NCBI GenBank assembly: GCA_026983775.1
Contig: JALSTK010000068.1
Span: 1-64,000, forward strand
DNA: 64,000 bases
From: Calditrichia bacterium
Lineage (GTDB): Bacteria > Calditrichota > Calditrichia > Calditrichales > Calditrichaceae
Reading direction: 5' to 3'
In this document: piece by piece, positions 17,885 to 28,000 of the stretch
Numbering within the stretch: position 1 is the first letter of the stretch
Layout of the letters: every line of letters starts with the position of its first letter
Translations under genes and position numbers: made by a program
Notes under the pieces: generated by a model
What the model was told of the DNA's origin: nothing
Seen by the model: only the letters and a program-made list of their open reading frames with translations
Database searches by the model: none

Positions 17885-18766
17885 ATGAGGATAACGCAAA
17901 CCATGATTTTGCGCAATACATTGAAACGGGTCAATGATAATCGCGATCAGATGAACCGCATTCAACAACATCTTGCTTCACAAAAACGGGTTGAAAAACC
18001 CTCCGATGATCCCCTGTCCTTTTCCAGAGCATCCCGCTACCGCAATGCCCTGGATCAAAATAAACAGTTCCTTGAAAATATTAAAGCTGCGGATGCCTGG
18101 GCCGGTACTACCAATGAATCCCTGAATCAGTTTTATGATTATATCAGTCAGGCGGTCGATATTGCCTCCAGAGGGGCAGACGGTTCATCCGATGCCGATA
18201 TCCGGGCTTCCATGGCCATCACCGTGAAGGGTATGTTGGATGATGTGATCAATCTGTCCAATACAAAATATATGGGTAAGAGTGTTTTTGCCGGGACATT
18301 GACCAACGAAGCGGAACCTTTCGAACTCAATGGTAATGTCGTTACTTACAACGGCAATGATGATAAAATCACGCGTAAACTGGCCCGCAATGTTAGCGAA
18401 GACATCAATATTACCGGGCAGCAACTGGTAGATAGCGGCATGTATACCGGCTTTCTCGAGCTCATTGCCGGTTTGGAAAGCAATGATGTAACGCGTATTC
18501 AAAACAGTATGGACACACTTAAACAAGCTAATGAGCGGATAAGCGGTCTCTCCTCCTCAATCGGTTCTCTACGCAGTAATATGAGCTTGTTAAAGGGACG
18601 CTTAACCACCTTAAATGTCAATTTACAGTCCTATATTTCGGATGAAGAGGACACGAATATGGAAAACGAGATTGTCAAATTTAAATCACAGGAAACCGCC
18701 TATCAGGCCGCTTTGCAGTCCGCCAGTGAAGTCATGCAGCTGAATATCCTGAATTATTTAGGATAG
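17885..18766 (+). CDS. flgL: Hook-filament junction protein FlgL (HAP3)
   Basis: FlgL is the second junction protein and shares flagellin-like ends. The 293 residues start MRITQTMILRNTLKRVNDNRDQMNRIQ, include KRVEKPSDDPLSFSRASRYR, and end with the helix NEIVKFKSQETAYQAALQSASEVMQLN plus LNYLG. It is the last gene of the rod-ring-junction operon. No fliW or csrA, which often follow flgL, is present; the next 104 bases are empty and then the glycan genes start. Confidence 0.95.
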   Translation: MRITQTMILRNTLKRVNDNRDQMNRIQQHLASQKRVEKPSDDPLSFSRASRYRNALDQNKQFLENIKAADAWAGTTNESLNQFYDYISQAVDIASRGADGSSDADIRASMAITVKGMLDDVINLSNTKYMGKSVFAGTLTNEAEPFELNGNVVTYNGNDDKITRKLARNVSEDINITGQQLVDSGMYTGFLELIAGLESNDVTRIQNSMDTLKQANERISGLSSSIGSLRSNMSLLKGRLTTLNVNLQSYISDEEDTNMENEIVKFKSQETAYQAALQSASEVMQLNILNYLG

Positions 18767-18870
18767 GAGCTGCTTGGAAACGGACCCGTTAATCGGATTG
18801 AAACAATTGCAGAGCGAAGCACCTATTCATATAAAAACGGGGCGATCTGATTCAGGATTCGCGAATTATA

Positions 18871-20052
18871 ATGAACAGCAGAACCTCAAAAATAACCGTA
18901 ACGCGACCATTTTTGCCACCCCTGAAGGAATTTGAGCCCTTTCTGGAAAAAATCTGGAAAAATAAGTGGGTTACCAACAAAGGTCCGTTCCACCAAGAAT
19001 TTGAAGAGGCTTTAAGAGAATATCTCGGTGTCCCCTATATTTCACTTTTTTCCAATGGAACCTTGGCTCTTTTAACCGCACTTCAAGCCTTACGCATATC
19101 CGGTGAGGTAATTACCACTCCTTATAGTTTTGTCGCTACGACCCATGCTTTATACTGGAACGGCATCAAACCTATATTCGTAGATATCGAGCCGAGAACG
19201 CTTACTCTGGACCCCCGGCGCATTGAAGCGGCCATTACACCGCAAACAACGGCCATACTCGGCGTGCACGTTTACGGCAATTCCTGTCTAACGGATGAAA
19301 TTCAAAAAATTGCCGATATATACGGTTTAAAAGTGATTTATGATGCGGCCCACGCCTTCGGCGTTACCCAAAACGGACGGTCAATTCTGAATTTCGGCGA
19401 TTTGTCGGTATTGAGTTTCCATGGAACAAAAGTATTCAACACCTTCGAAGGCGGAGCCATTGTGTCTCATGATTTGGTAACGAAACAGCGCATCGATTTT
19501 CTTAAGAATTTTGGTTTTGCCGATGAAGTAACCGTGGTCGGACCGGGTATCAATGGGAAGATGAACGAATTTCAGGCGGCGATGGGCCTTCTGCAGCTCA
19601 AATATATTGATACCCTGATTCAGAAAAGAAAAATGATTTCGGAATACTATAAACAAGGATTGCATCATATTAAAGGACTCCATTTCCTTGATGAACCGGA
19701 TAATGTTCAATATAACTACAGCTATTTTCCGATTTTCATTAATCACAATTTATTCGGATTCTCGAGAGACCAGGTGTACGAAAAGTTAAAAGAAAAAAAT
19801 ATCTGGGGCAGACGCTATTTTTATCCGTTAATCAGCGAATTTCCCACCTATAGAGGACTTCCCAGTTCTCAAAAAGAAAATTTAAAGGTTGCGCATCAAG
19901 CATCGGAATCGGTGATTTGTCTGCCGCTTTTCCCGGATTTGACTCAAAAGGAGATGCGGCGTGTGGTCCGGGCTGTTCGTGAAATGGCGGGACATGGAAT
20001 AACCGCTGTTTCCGGGGTAAAAGAATTAAACAAAATTATTGCCAATGAATAA
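18871..20052 (+). CDS. DegT/DnrJ/EryC1-type PLP sugar aminotransferase
   Basis: This PLP enzyme of the StrS/DegT family puts an amino group on a nucleotide-linked keto-sugar. Its 393 residues show SNGTLALLTALQAL (phosphate-binding turn), IPIYDAAHAFG-like IYDAAHAFGV and the Schiff-base lysine K187 in SFHGTKVFNTFEGG, followed by GINGKMNEFQAAMGL. These are the family's classical blocks. It is the first gene after flgL and overlaps the next frame by a few bases. The sugar cannot be named from sequence; a 4-amino-6-deoxyhexose is a reasonable guess, used in flagellin or surface glycan. Confidence 0.9.
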   Translation: MNSRTSKITVTRPFLPPLKEFEPFLEKIWKNKWVTNKGPFHQEFEEALREYLGVPYISLFSNGTLALLTALQALRISGEVITTPYSFVATTHALYWNGIKPIFVDIEPRTLTLDPRRIEAAITPQTTAILGVHVYGNSCLTDEIQKIADIYGLKVIYDAAHAFGVTQNGRSILNFGDLSVLSFHGTKVFNTFEGGAIVSHDLVTKQRIDFLKNFGFADEVTVVGPGINGKMNEFQAAMGLLQLKYIDTLIQKRKMISEYYKQGLHHIKGLHFLDEPDNVQYNYSYFPIFINHNLFGFSRDQVYEKLKEKNIWGRRYFYPLISEFPTYRGLPSSQKENLKVAHQASESVICLPLFPDLTQKEMRRVVRAVREMAGHGITAVSGVKELNKIIANE

Positions 20053-21184
20053 AGCCTTTCTGATCTTCAGCGGATATAATCAAAGAGCCGTGGTGGCTTT
20101 TTGTCGGACTCTGACGCGTATGCATATTCCTTTTTATATTGTCGCTTCCGGTGAGCAGGATTTTATTTTTCGCACAAAGTATAAAAAGCAGGTAGGTGCG
20201 GTCCGCCGGACAAAAGAACTGCTATGGAGTGATGTGGAACATTGTATCGAAAGACTGAAAGAATCGACCGGACACAAGGAATTTGTTCTATGCCCAAGTT
20301 CCGAATATCTCAATCAGTATGTTCTGGAGAACAGAGATCGATTTAGCAAAGCACATATAACCGTTCCCCTGGTAGATAAAGATATTTACCGGATTATTAC
20401 CAATAAGGAAGCGTTTGCTACCTATTGTTCTTCAAAGGGTCTGGCTATTCCACGGCGAATCACTTCCTTCGCTCAGGCTGAAATTCCCTTTGTCGCAAAA
20501 CCTATAATAAACATACAACACGGGCGTACTTTGTATCCCTATCTGATTACCGACCGGATCATGTATGATCGATTCCTTAATCAAGAGAAGATACACGATT
20601 TTTATTTTGAGGAGTATCTTGAAGGGGGACAGAGTTACTATTTATTATACTATATATCCGGCTTCGGTTATGATGTACGCTTTTCCCAGAAAAATATTTT
20701 ACAGCAAGCGGAAGGAAAATCCATTGTTTTAGCCCGTCCGGCAGAAATTCACAGGCAGGAGATAGGCGAACGTTATTCGCGGATCTTACAAGAAGCCGGC
20801 TTTCATGGCCTGATTATGATTGAGTTGAAAGAAAAAGAAGGAAAGTTTGTGATGATTGAGGCCAATCCTCGCCTTTGGGGCCCGTCTCAATTGTTTGTGG
20901 ATAATCGTATGCCCTTATTCGATGCGTTTATCTTTGAGGCGATTCACCATAAAAAATACGAGCAGAAAGCCGTGCAAAGCACAGGAGAATATCCCTATCT
21001 GTGGTTGGGGGGTATCGTGCAAAATATTTTTCATGGCAAAAAATTAATCTGGCATGTCTATCATCGCTGGCATAACCTGCTTGAATTGGTACGTGCCTTA
21101 TGGCGCGACGTTTATCTGCGAAAAGATACGTTGGCTTACTTTGTACATGAACTAAGAATAAGTTTAACCATGCGGAGCGTCTGA
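20045..21184 (+). CDS. ATP-grasp ligase
   Basis: The 379-residue protein has a pre-ATP-grasp N-terminal domain (about 1-115), then an ATP-grasp core: KPIINIQHGRT-type lysine strand, the YFEEYLEGGQSYY glutamate hinge, and the metal-binding MIEANPRLWGPSQL motif. ATG 20045 (MNKAFLIFSG) is chosen; the frame also has a TTG six bases earlier. Members join a carboxylate to an amine through an acyl-phosphate. Sitting after a sugar aminotransferase, it could acylate an amino sugar with an amino acid; this is inference. It overlaps the next start (ATG at 21184). Confidence 0.85.
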   Translation: MNKAFLIFSGYNQRAVVAFCRTLTRMHIPFYIVASGEQDFIFRTKYKKQVGAVRRTKELLWSDVEHCIERLKESTGHKEFVLCPSSEYLNQYVLENRDRFSKAHITVPLVDKDIYRIITNKEAFATYCSSKGLAIPRRITSFAQAEIPFVAKPIINIQHGRTLYPYLITDRIMYDRFLNQEKIHDFYFEEYLEGGQSYYLLYYISGFGYDVRFSQKNILQQAEGKSIVLARPAEIHRQEIGERYSRILQEAGFHGLIMIELKEKEGKFVMIEANPRLWGPSQLFVDNRMPLFDAFIFEAIHHKKYEQKAVQSTGEYPYLWLGGIVQNIFHGKKLIWHVYHRWHNLLELVRALWRDVYLRKDTLAYFVHELRISLTMRSV

Positions 21185-22035
21185 TGACCGCCACTGTGAA
21201 GGAATTGGAAAAACTATATTTTGACGGGACAAAACATGCGGTTTATCAAAATATTCCGGCCTTTGTCCAGAATGCCCTCGGCTATTCGGTTGAGATAAAC
21301 GAAACCTGGCGGGGAGACACGGCCCGGTATCATAATTTGTTGCAAAATTTAAATCTGGATCAGATTTCAGTTTTAGGGGACATCGGGGCAAATACGGGCT
21401 TTTTTTCATTAAGTCTGGCGCATCGTTTTCCTCACCTGAAAGTCTTTGCTTACGAAGGGAATAATAATCATCATCGTTTTATATCGCAAATTATAAAGAT
21501 GTTCGGATTAAAAAATATTGAGGTGAAAAATCTGTTTGTCGATATGAAGGGGTTGGAGGATTTGCCGCAACACGATTGTTTATTGAATTATAATGTACTG
21601 CATCATGCCGGTGTAGATTTCGACCGGGATTTGGTTTCATTTGATTCCTACACAGGCTATGCCGTTGAATACCTGAAGAAATTGAGTAAGAAAGCTACAT
21701 ACATGATTTTTCAGATGGGATTCAATTGGGGCGGGAATAAGGCCAGACCTCTGGTACCGGTAGATTATGATGCCGTAAAAGTACTGTTTATGGGTAAAAT
21801 ATTTCAGCAATCGAATTGGGAAATCGATCGCATCTTCACCGTCCGCCATACCGGAGAATTTGAATACTTTAAAATAGATGCCTCTATAATCCGTAAACTA
21901 AACATAAAACCGTCGGACGCCCGGGGGGATTTGGTTGATTATTATAGCAAATACGATATTTCCTCTTTTAGTGAATTTTACAGACGGCCGCTGTTTTATT
22001 GCCGCAGCCGGGATAAGTCCGGATATGCCGAATAA
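21184..22035 (+). CDS. SAM-dependent methyltransferase
   Basis: This 283-residue Rossmann methyltransferase carries motif I VLGDIGANTGFFSLSLA (about residues 62-78) and an acidic residue after the next strand (VFAYEGN). A third motif is CLLNYNVLHHAG. The fold resembles sugar O- or N-methyltransferases, but the acceptor is not evident. Its start overlaps the ATP-grasp gene stop, so the aminotransferase, ligase and methyltransferase form one translational unit likely to build or modify one glycan unit. Confidence 0.85.
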   Translation: MTATVKELEKLYFDGTKHAVYQNIPAFVQNALGYSVEINETWRGDTARYHNLLQNLNLDQISVLGDIGANTGFFSLSLAHRFPHLKVFAYEGNNNHHRFISQIIKMFGLKNIEVKNLFVDMKGLEDLPQHDCLLNYNVLHHAGVDFDRDLVSFDSYTGYAVEYLKKLSKKATYMIFQMGFNWGGNKARPLVPVDYDAVKVLFMGKIFQQSNWEIDRIFTVRHTGEFEYFKIDASIIRKLNIKPSDARGDLVDYYSKYDISSFSEFYRRPLFYCRSRDKSGYAE

Positions 22036-22071
22036 GGAAAGACCGGGAAAATACCAACTTAAGGAAAAACT

Positions 22072-25000
22072 ATGCCTAAACTCAGTGTAATTGTTCTGGC
22101 TTATAATCATGAAAAATATATATCTCAGGCGCTTGACAGTATTCTCGGACAACAAACCGATTTCGATTTTGAACTATTAATCGGTGAAGACGATTCCCAG
22201 GATAAAACGCGGGAAATCTGCCGCAAATATGCCAAAAAATTTCCTGATATCATTCGCTTATTTGAAAACGACAGGAAAAATGTAATCTATGTGGACGGTA
22301 ATGCCACCGGTCGTTGGAATTTGATTAATCTGCTGGAAAAAGTCCGTGGTCAATATCTGGCTATGTGCGAAGGAGACGATTATTGGAACGATGATCATAA
22401 GCTCCAAAAAATGGTGGATTTCATGGATCGGCACGATGATTATTCCGTTTGTTTCCATCGTGTTCAGTGGTTGAAAAACGGAGTATTGGAAGAGGAACCC
22501 TATCTTCCCCCGGCCGACAAGGAATTTTACACGGCAGATGATTTATTCCTGAATGATAATTTTATCCGTACCTCATCGGTATTATATCGCAATGTCCTCA
22601 AGGGTGATTTGCCTCAATGGTTTACTTATATCTCTTTCGGAGATATCTGTCTGCACCTGATGCACAGTCAGTTCGGTAAAATCGCCTATATGGATGAGGT
22701 TATGGGAGTCTACCGCGTACATGAAAGCGGGATCTTCAGCGGAGAAAAACCTTATGTTAATATATACAAATCCATAAAAACCTTTGCCATTGCTGCGGAA
22801 AATCTGGGTTATACCGACCGGCCTTCTTTTAAATTGGGACAGGCACGGATGCTGGCCGCTCTGGCCCAGACGGCACAAAAAGAGTCCCAACGTCTGCAAA
22901 AGGAAGTAAGGCAAAAAGCAGCCCAACCTGCTGCACCATTCCTGAAATCCGAAAAATCAGGCGCTGAAAAAAATTCGGTAAGTCCTCTGGTCAGTGTGAT
23001 TGTACCGACCTACAACCGGCCCGAAGGATTAAAACAAGCCCTGGAAAGCATCGCCGCTCAAACCTATCCTAATATCGAAGCGGTGGTGGTCAACGATGCC
23101 GGGCAGGATGTAAGTAATGTAATCGATCGGTTTAAAAAGAGATTAAAAATTAAATACATTGTTCATGAAAAAAACAAGGATTTGGCCGGTGCGCGCAACA
23201 GCGGTCTGAAGAATGCTTCCGGCTCCTATATCGCCTATCTGGATGACGATGATCTCTTCTTTCCCAATCATATTGAGGATGCATTGCGTATTTTAACCGG
23301 TTCGGATTATGAGGTGGTTTATTCGGACGCTTTTCGCCTCCATCAGGAAGAGGAAAATGGCGTTTATGTAACCAGGCATATGGATATTCCCTATTCTGTT
23401 GATTTTGATGCGGAACGTATTTTAAAAGGCAATATTGCACCGGTGCTTACCTATGTGCATGCCCGTTCTTGTTTGGATAAAGCCGGCTATTTTGACGAAT
23501 CGTTACATACTCACGAAGACTGGGATTTTTTCATCCGTTTATCGCGCTCCTATAAATTTTATCACCTCAAAAAACTAACCTGTGCTTTCGCCTGGAGGTA
23601 TGAGGGCGCTAAAATGACCGTCAACCGGCGGGAAGATTTCGTGCGCACTACAGAGATCATCTATGACAGATATGCCCGTTTCGCACAGCATAGACCAAAG
23701 ATTAGGGAATTCCAGAAACGACATCTGGCCAATTTGAAAGCCGCTGTAAAAAAACAAATGAAGCAGGGTGAAACGATTAAAAAAGAGTTTCATGGTGCAC
23801 TGGTCTCTATTGTAATTCCGTTGTTTAATCAATTGGAATATACGCAAAAATGTCTGATGGCCCTTTTCAATAATACAATTTATGCTCCCTATCAGGTAAT
23901 TTTGGTGGATAACGGTTCCACGGACAGTACGGCGAAATTTGTAAGAGAGCTGGTCGGCCGTTACAAAATGATCAAAAGTATCCGCAACGAAACCAATTTG
24001 GGATTCGCCAAAGCCTGCAATCAGGGTGCGCGGGCGGCAGACGGCTCGTATATCGTATTCTTAAACAATGATACCGAAGTGCAAAAATACTGGCTGGTGA
24101 ATCTGCTTGCCACGGCCTATAATGATCCTCGGGTTGGCGCAGTGGGAGCAAAACTGTTGTACCCGGACGGTTCCATACAGCATGCCGGTGTTATCGTGAC
24201 GCGTGACGAACAAAGCGGGCTGGACTTAAACCCCCATCATATATATTACGGCAAGGACGGGAATGCCCCGGAAGCCAATGTCCCATACATATATCAGGCG
24301 TTAACCGGTGCCTGTTTACTGGTTCCCAGGGAAGAATTTTTTACCGCGGGTGGATTTGACGAAGCGTATTTGAACGGTTACGAAGATGTGGATTTCTGTT
24401 TTCAATTGGGGCAAATGGGTAAAATTCTGGTATATCAACCCCGGTCTGTTGTGATCCATTACGAATCCAAAAGCGGGCCAGAGCGTTTTGCGGCTATGGA
24501 CAAAAACCGGGAAATTCTTTATAGCAAGTGGCTACCGCTGATCCGGGTGGATTATACCGTGCATGAGGACGGGCAAATAGAATTCAGCAAACCGATGAAA
24601 ATGAAGCCATACAAGGACACTCCCCCGATAATACAACAAACCGGAAAAAATTTAAAACCACGTATCAGCTTCTTAGCCTTAGAACGCCACGAAGTAGCCT
24701 GTCCTGTCCTGCGGTTGGCCGCACCCTTACAGCGGCTTCAACAGCAAAATCTGATTGATTATCGGCCCTTTGATTTAGTGAAACTTAAAATGAATTGGGT
24801 ACCGGTTGAGCAATTAGTGGATAATGATATTTTAATCATTCAGCGTAATTTCGTAGCCGAAATGCCCTTTGCTAATCTTGAAAAGATGTTTGGTGACAAA
24901 CTGCCGAAAATTATCTATGAATTTGATGACGCCTTCGATCGCATTCCCCGGCATCATCCCGGCCATGCCTATTACAAAAAAATGCAGGCCGACTTCAAAG

Positions 25001-28000
25001 AGTATGTGCGTAGGGCCGATTTGGTTACGGTGGCTTCCCGCGTTCAAAAAGAATATTACAGTCATCTAAATACGAACATCGTTGTCATTCCCAATACGGT
25101 TATCGATGAAATCTGGCGACAGGATAAAAAACCAGCGAAGCGCAGCAAAAAACGTGTTTCTATTTTATTCTCGGGAACTAACGGGCATTTAAAGGACTTT
25201 CGTTTGATTGAATCCATCCTTGAACGTATCCTTACCGAGTATAAGAATGGTGTCGAATTGTTGTTTTGGGCTGATATTCCGACTAAACTGGAAAAACTGC
25301 CCAATTTTAAGCGTATTGCTTATTTTATGGATAATTACTACGACTACGCGACTGTATTGAAATCAATCGATGCCGATTTCGCCTTAGTTCCGCTGGAATA
25401 TAATGATTTCAACATGGCTAAAACACATATCAAATGGCTGGAGTACTCGGCCTGTGCCATTCCCGGCATCTTTTCCGATATTCCGGCCTATGAGGAATTT
25501 GTACAAGATTATAAGACCGGAATTATTGTGAAAAACATAAAGGTCGAATGGGAAAAAGCGATTCGCTTTATGATCGATCATCCTAAAGAACGGCTTAAAA
25601 TGGCCCGTGCGGCTTATAAGGAAGTCTGGTCGAAGCACACCTTATCCAGAAATTTGTATCGTTGGCAGAATGCCTATAAACAACTCCTCAATCCTGCATC
25701 GGAATCGAAAGTCTCGGATAAATCGGGCAAGTCGGTTGTCGATAGAGCAAAAGCAATGAGCGCAGTTCTTCCCGGGAAAGCACCCCGGGTCTCCATCATA
25801 ATTCCTTTATTTAATAAGAAAGAAATGACTGAACGTTGTCTCGATGCCATTCGAAAAAATACGCAATACAAAAACTATGAAATTATTCTGGTGGATAACG
25901 GCTCTACGGACGGTACCAAGACCTATTTGAAAAAAATAAAGCAAAGTCACAAATATATCCGCACGATTCTGAATAAAACGAACCTGGGATTTGCTAAGGC
26001 AAATAATCAGGGAGCCAAACAGGCCGAAGGAGAGTACATTCTTTTTCTGAATAACGATACCGAAGTGCAACCGGGATGGCTCTCTGCATTGGTCGCGGTG
26101 GCCGAAGATAATCCGAAAGTCGGGGCGGTAGGGAGCAAACTGCTTTTCCCTGACGGGACCTTGCAGCATGCCGGTGTTATTCTCGTGGATGATCGCCTCC
26201 ATGGGGACCCCTTGCTGGCTATGCATAATTTTTATAAAGAAGCGGGTGATAAGGCAGAAGCCAACCGGATGATGGCCTACCAGGCCCTGACCGCGGCCTG
26301 TGTGCTGGTACGCAGAGATGTATTTGAAGAAGTGCACGGATTCGATACCGGCTTCTGGAACGGTTACGAGGACGTGGACCTCTGTTTCCGCATCGGCAGG
26401 GAAGGATATCAATTGGTTTACCAACCGGAAAGCGTGGTGATCCACTACGAATCGAAAAGTGGTGCCGAACGTTGGAAAAAAGTCAAAGAAAATATAAATC
26501 GTCTGCATGAAAAGTGGTTGAATAAAATCCAACCCGATTTAATTATCGAAGAGGACGGACATAAACACATCAATGCCCAAAGCCCCGTCCGGCCTTATCA
26601 GTTATTAAAAAAGGAAAAATCGGTTATGAATACCAAACCGGAAACCCTGGTTTCCATTATCATACTGACTTTTAATGCTTTGAAATACACAAAATTAACG
26701 ATCCGTTCCATCCTTCAGCATACGGAATATCCTTATGAACTGATCATTGTTGATAACGCCTCTGCGGATGGTACCAGGAAGTATCTACGGGAATTAGAAA
26801 AAGAATATGATCATATTAGCGTCATTTTTAATAAGAAGAACAAGGGCTTTGCCGCCGGAAACAATCAGGGTGCGAAGAAAGCCCGGGGTGACTACCTGTT
26901 TTTCCTGAATAATGACGTTTTGGTGGGTGAAGGCTGGCTAAGCGGCATGGTACGGGCCCTGGAAAAGGATCCTGCCATCGGTATGGTCGGACCGCTCACC
27001 AACCGCATAAGCGGCTACCAGATGGTAAAAAAGGTGCCCTATAAAAATGACCGGGAATTTTTTGAATTCGCCAAAACCTTTCGTCGGAAATTTGCCGGGA
27101 ATATCACACCGCGGCGCAGGATTGCCGGATTTGCCGTGTTAATCCGGAAAGAATTGTATTGGCAGGTGGAAGGTTTCGATACCGATTACGGGACGGGAAA
27201 TTACGAAGATGACGATTTATGTTTAAAAGTGCGCCAAAAGGGATATGCCATTATGGTTGATGAGGGCACTTTTATCCACCACTATGGCAGTCAGACCTTT
27301 AAAGCGAATCGGATCGACCTGCTGAAATCACTCGATGAAAAGGAGAGTGTGTTCAGAAAAAAATGGCCGAATGTGGATTACGAAGAGTTACTGGAAATGA
27401 AAAACCCGTTGCATGAATGGCATGAAGAGCTTCTGCAGGAAGGGTTTCAGTTCCTCGATTCCGATAACGAGCAGGAAGCTAAAAAACGGTTCGTGCATAT
27501 TTTGCAGGATAATCCACTCTCTTTACGGGCTCATTTCGGCCTGGCATTAGTCTATAAAAGGCTCAATCAGCCGGAGCAGGCCATGTATCATGCTTTGAAG
27601 ATGATTACTATCGATCCCGAAAATGCGCTAAGCTACAATCAAGCCGGCATTTTGTTTTTCGAACAACAGAATTTCGAGGAGGCTTTACAATATTTTTCCA
27701 TGGCTATCCAAAAAGATGCCTCACTGCTGGATGCCCAGCGCAACTATGGCAGTACGCTTATCGAAAAAGGGGATTATCAACATGGAGTAAAGACCTTTCA
27801 GAAAATACTGGAAAACCATCCCTCCGATATTCCGACTCTGATGCGCATGGCCCAGCTCTTTTTCGAGGTGGAAAAATATGCTCAGGTTGAGAAATATGTA
27901 AAGAAGGTGCTGGAACTAGATGCTCAAAATCCGGAGGCACGGCAATTAATGGAATACCTTTCCGAAAAGGGAAAGCCAACGGTTACCGGAAATGGCGAAG

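Noticed and set aside
25807-26532. 241-codon minus-strand frame inside the giant glycosyltransferase
   Set aside because: Antisense to intact GT2 module 4; composition-driven.
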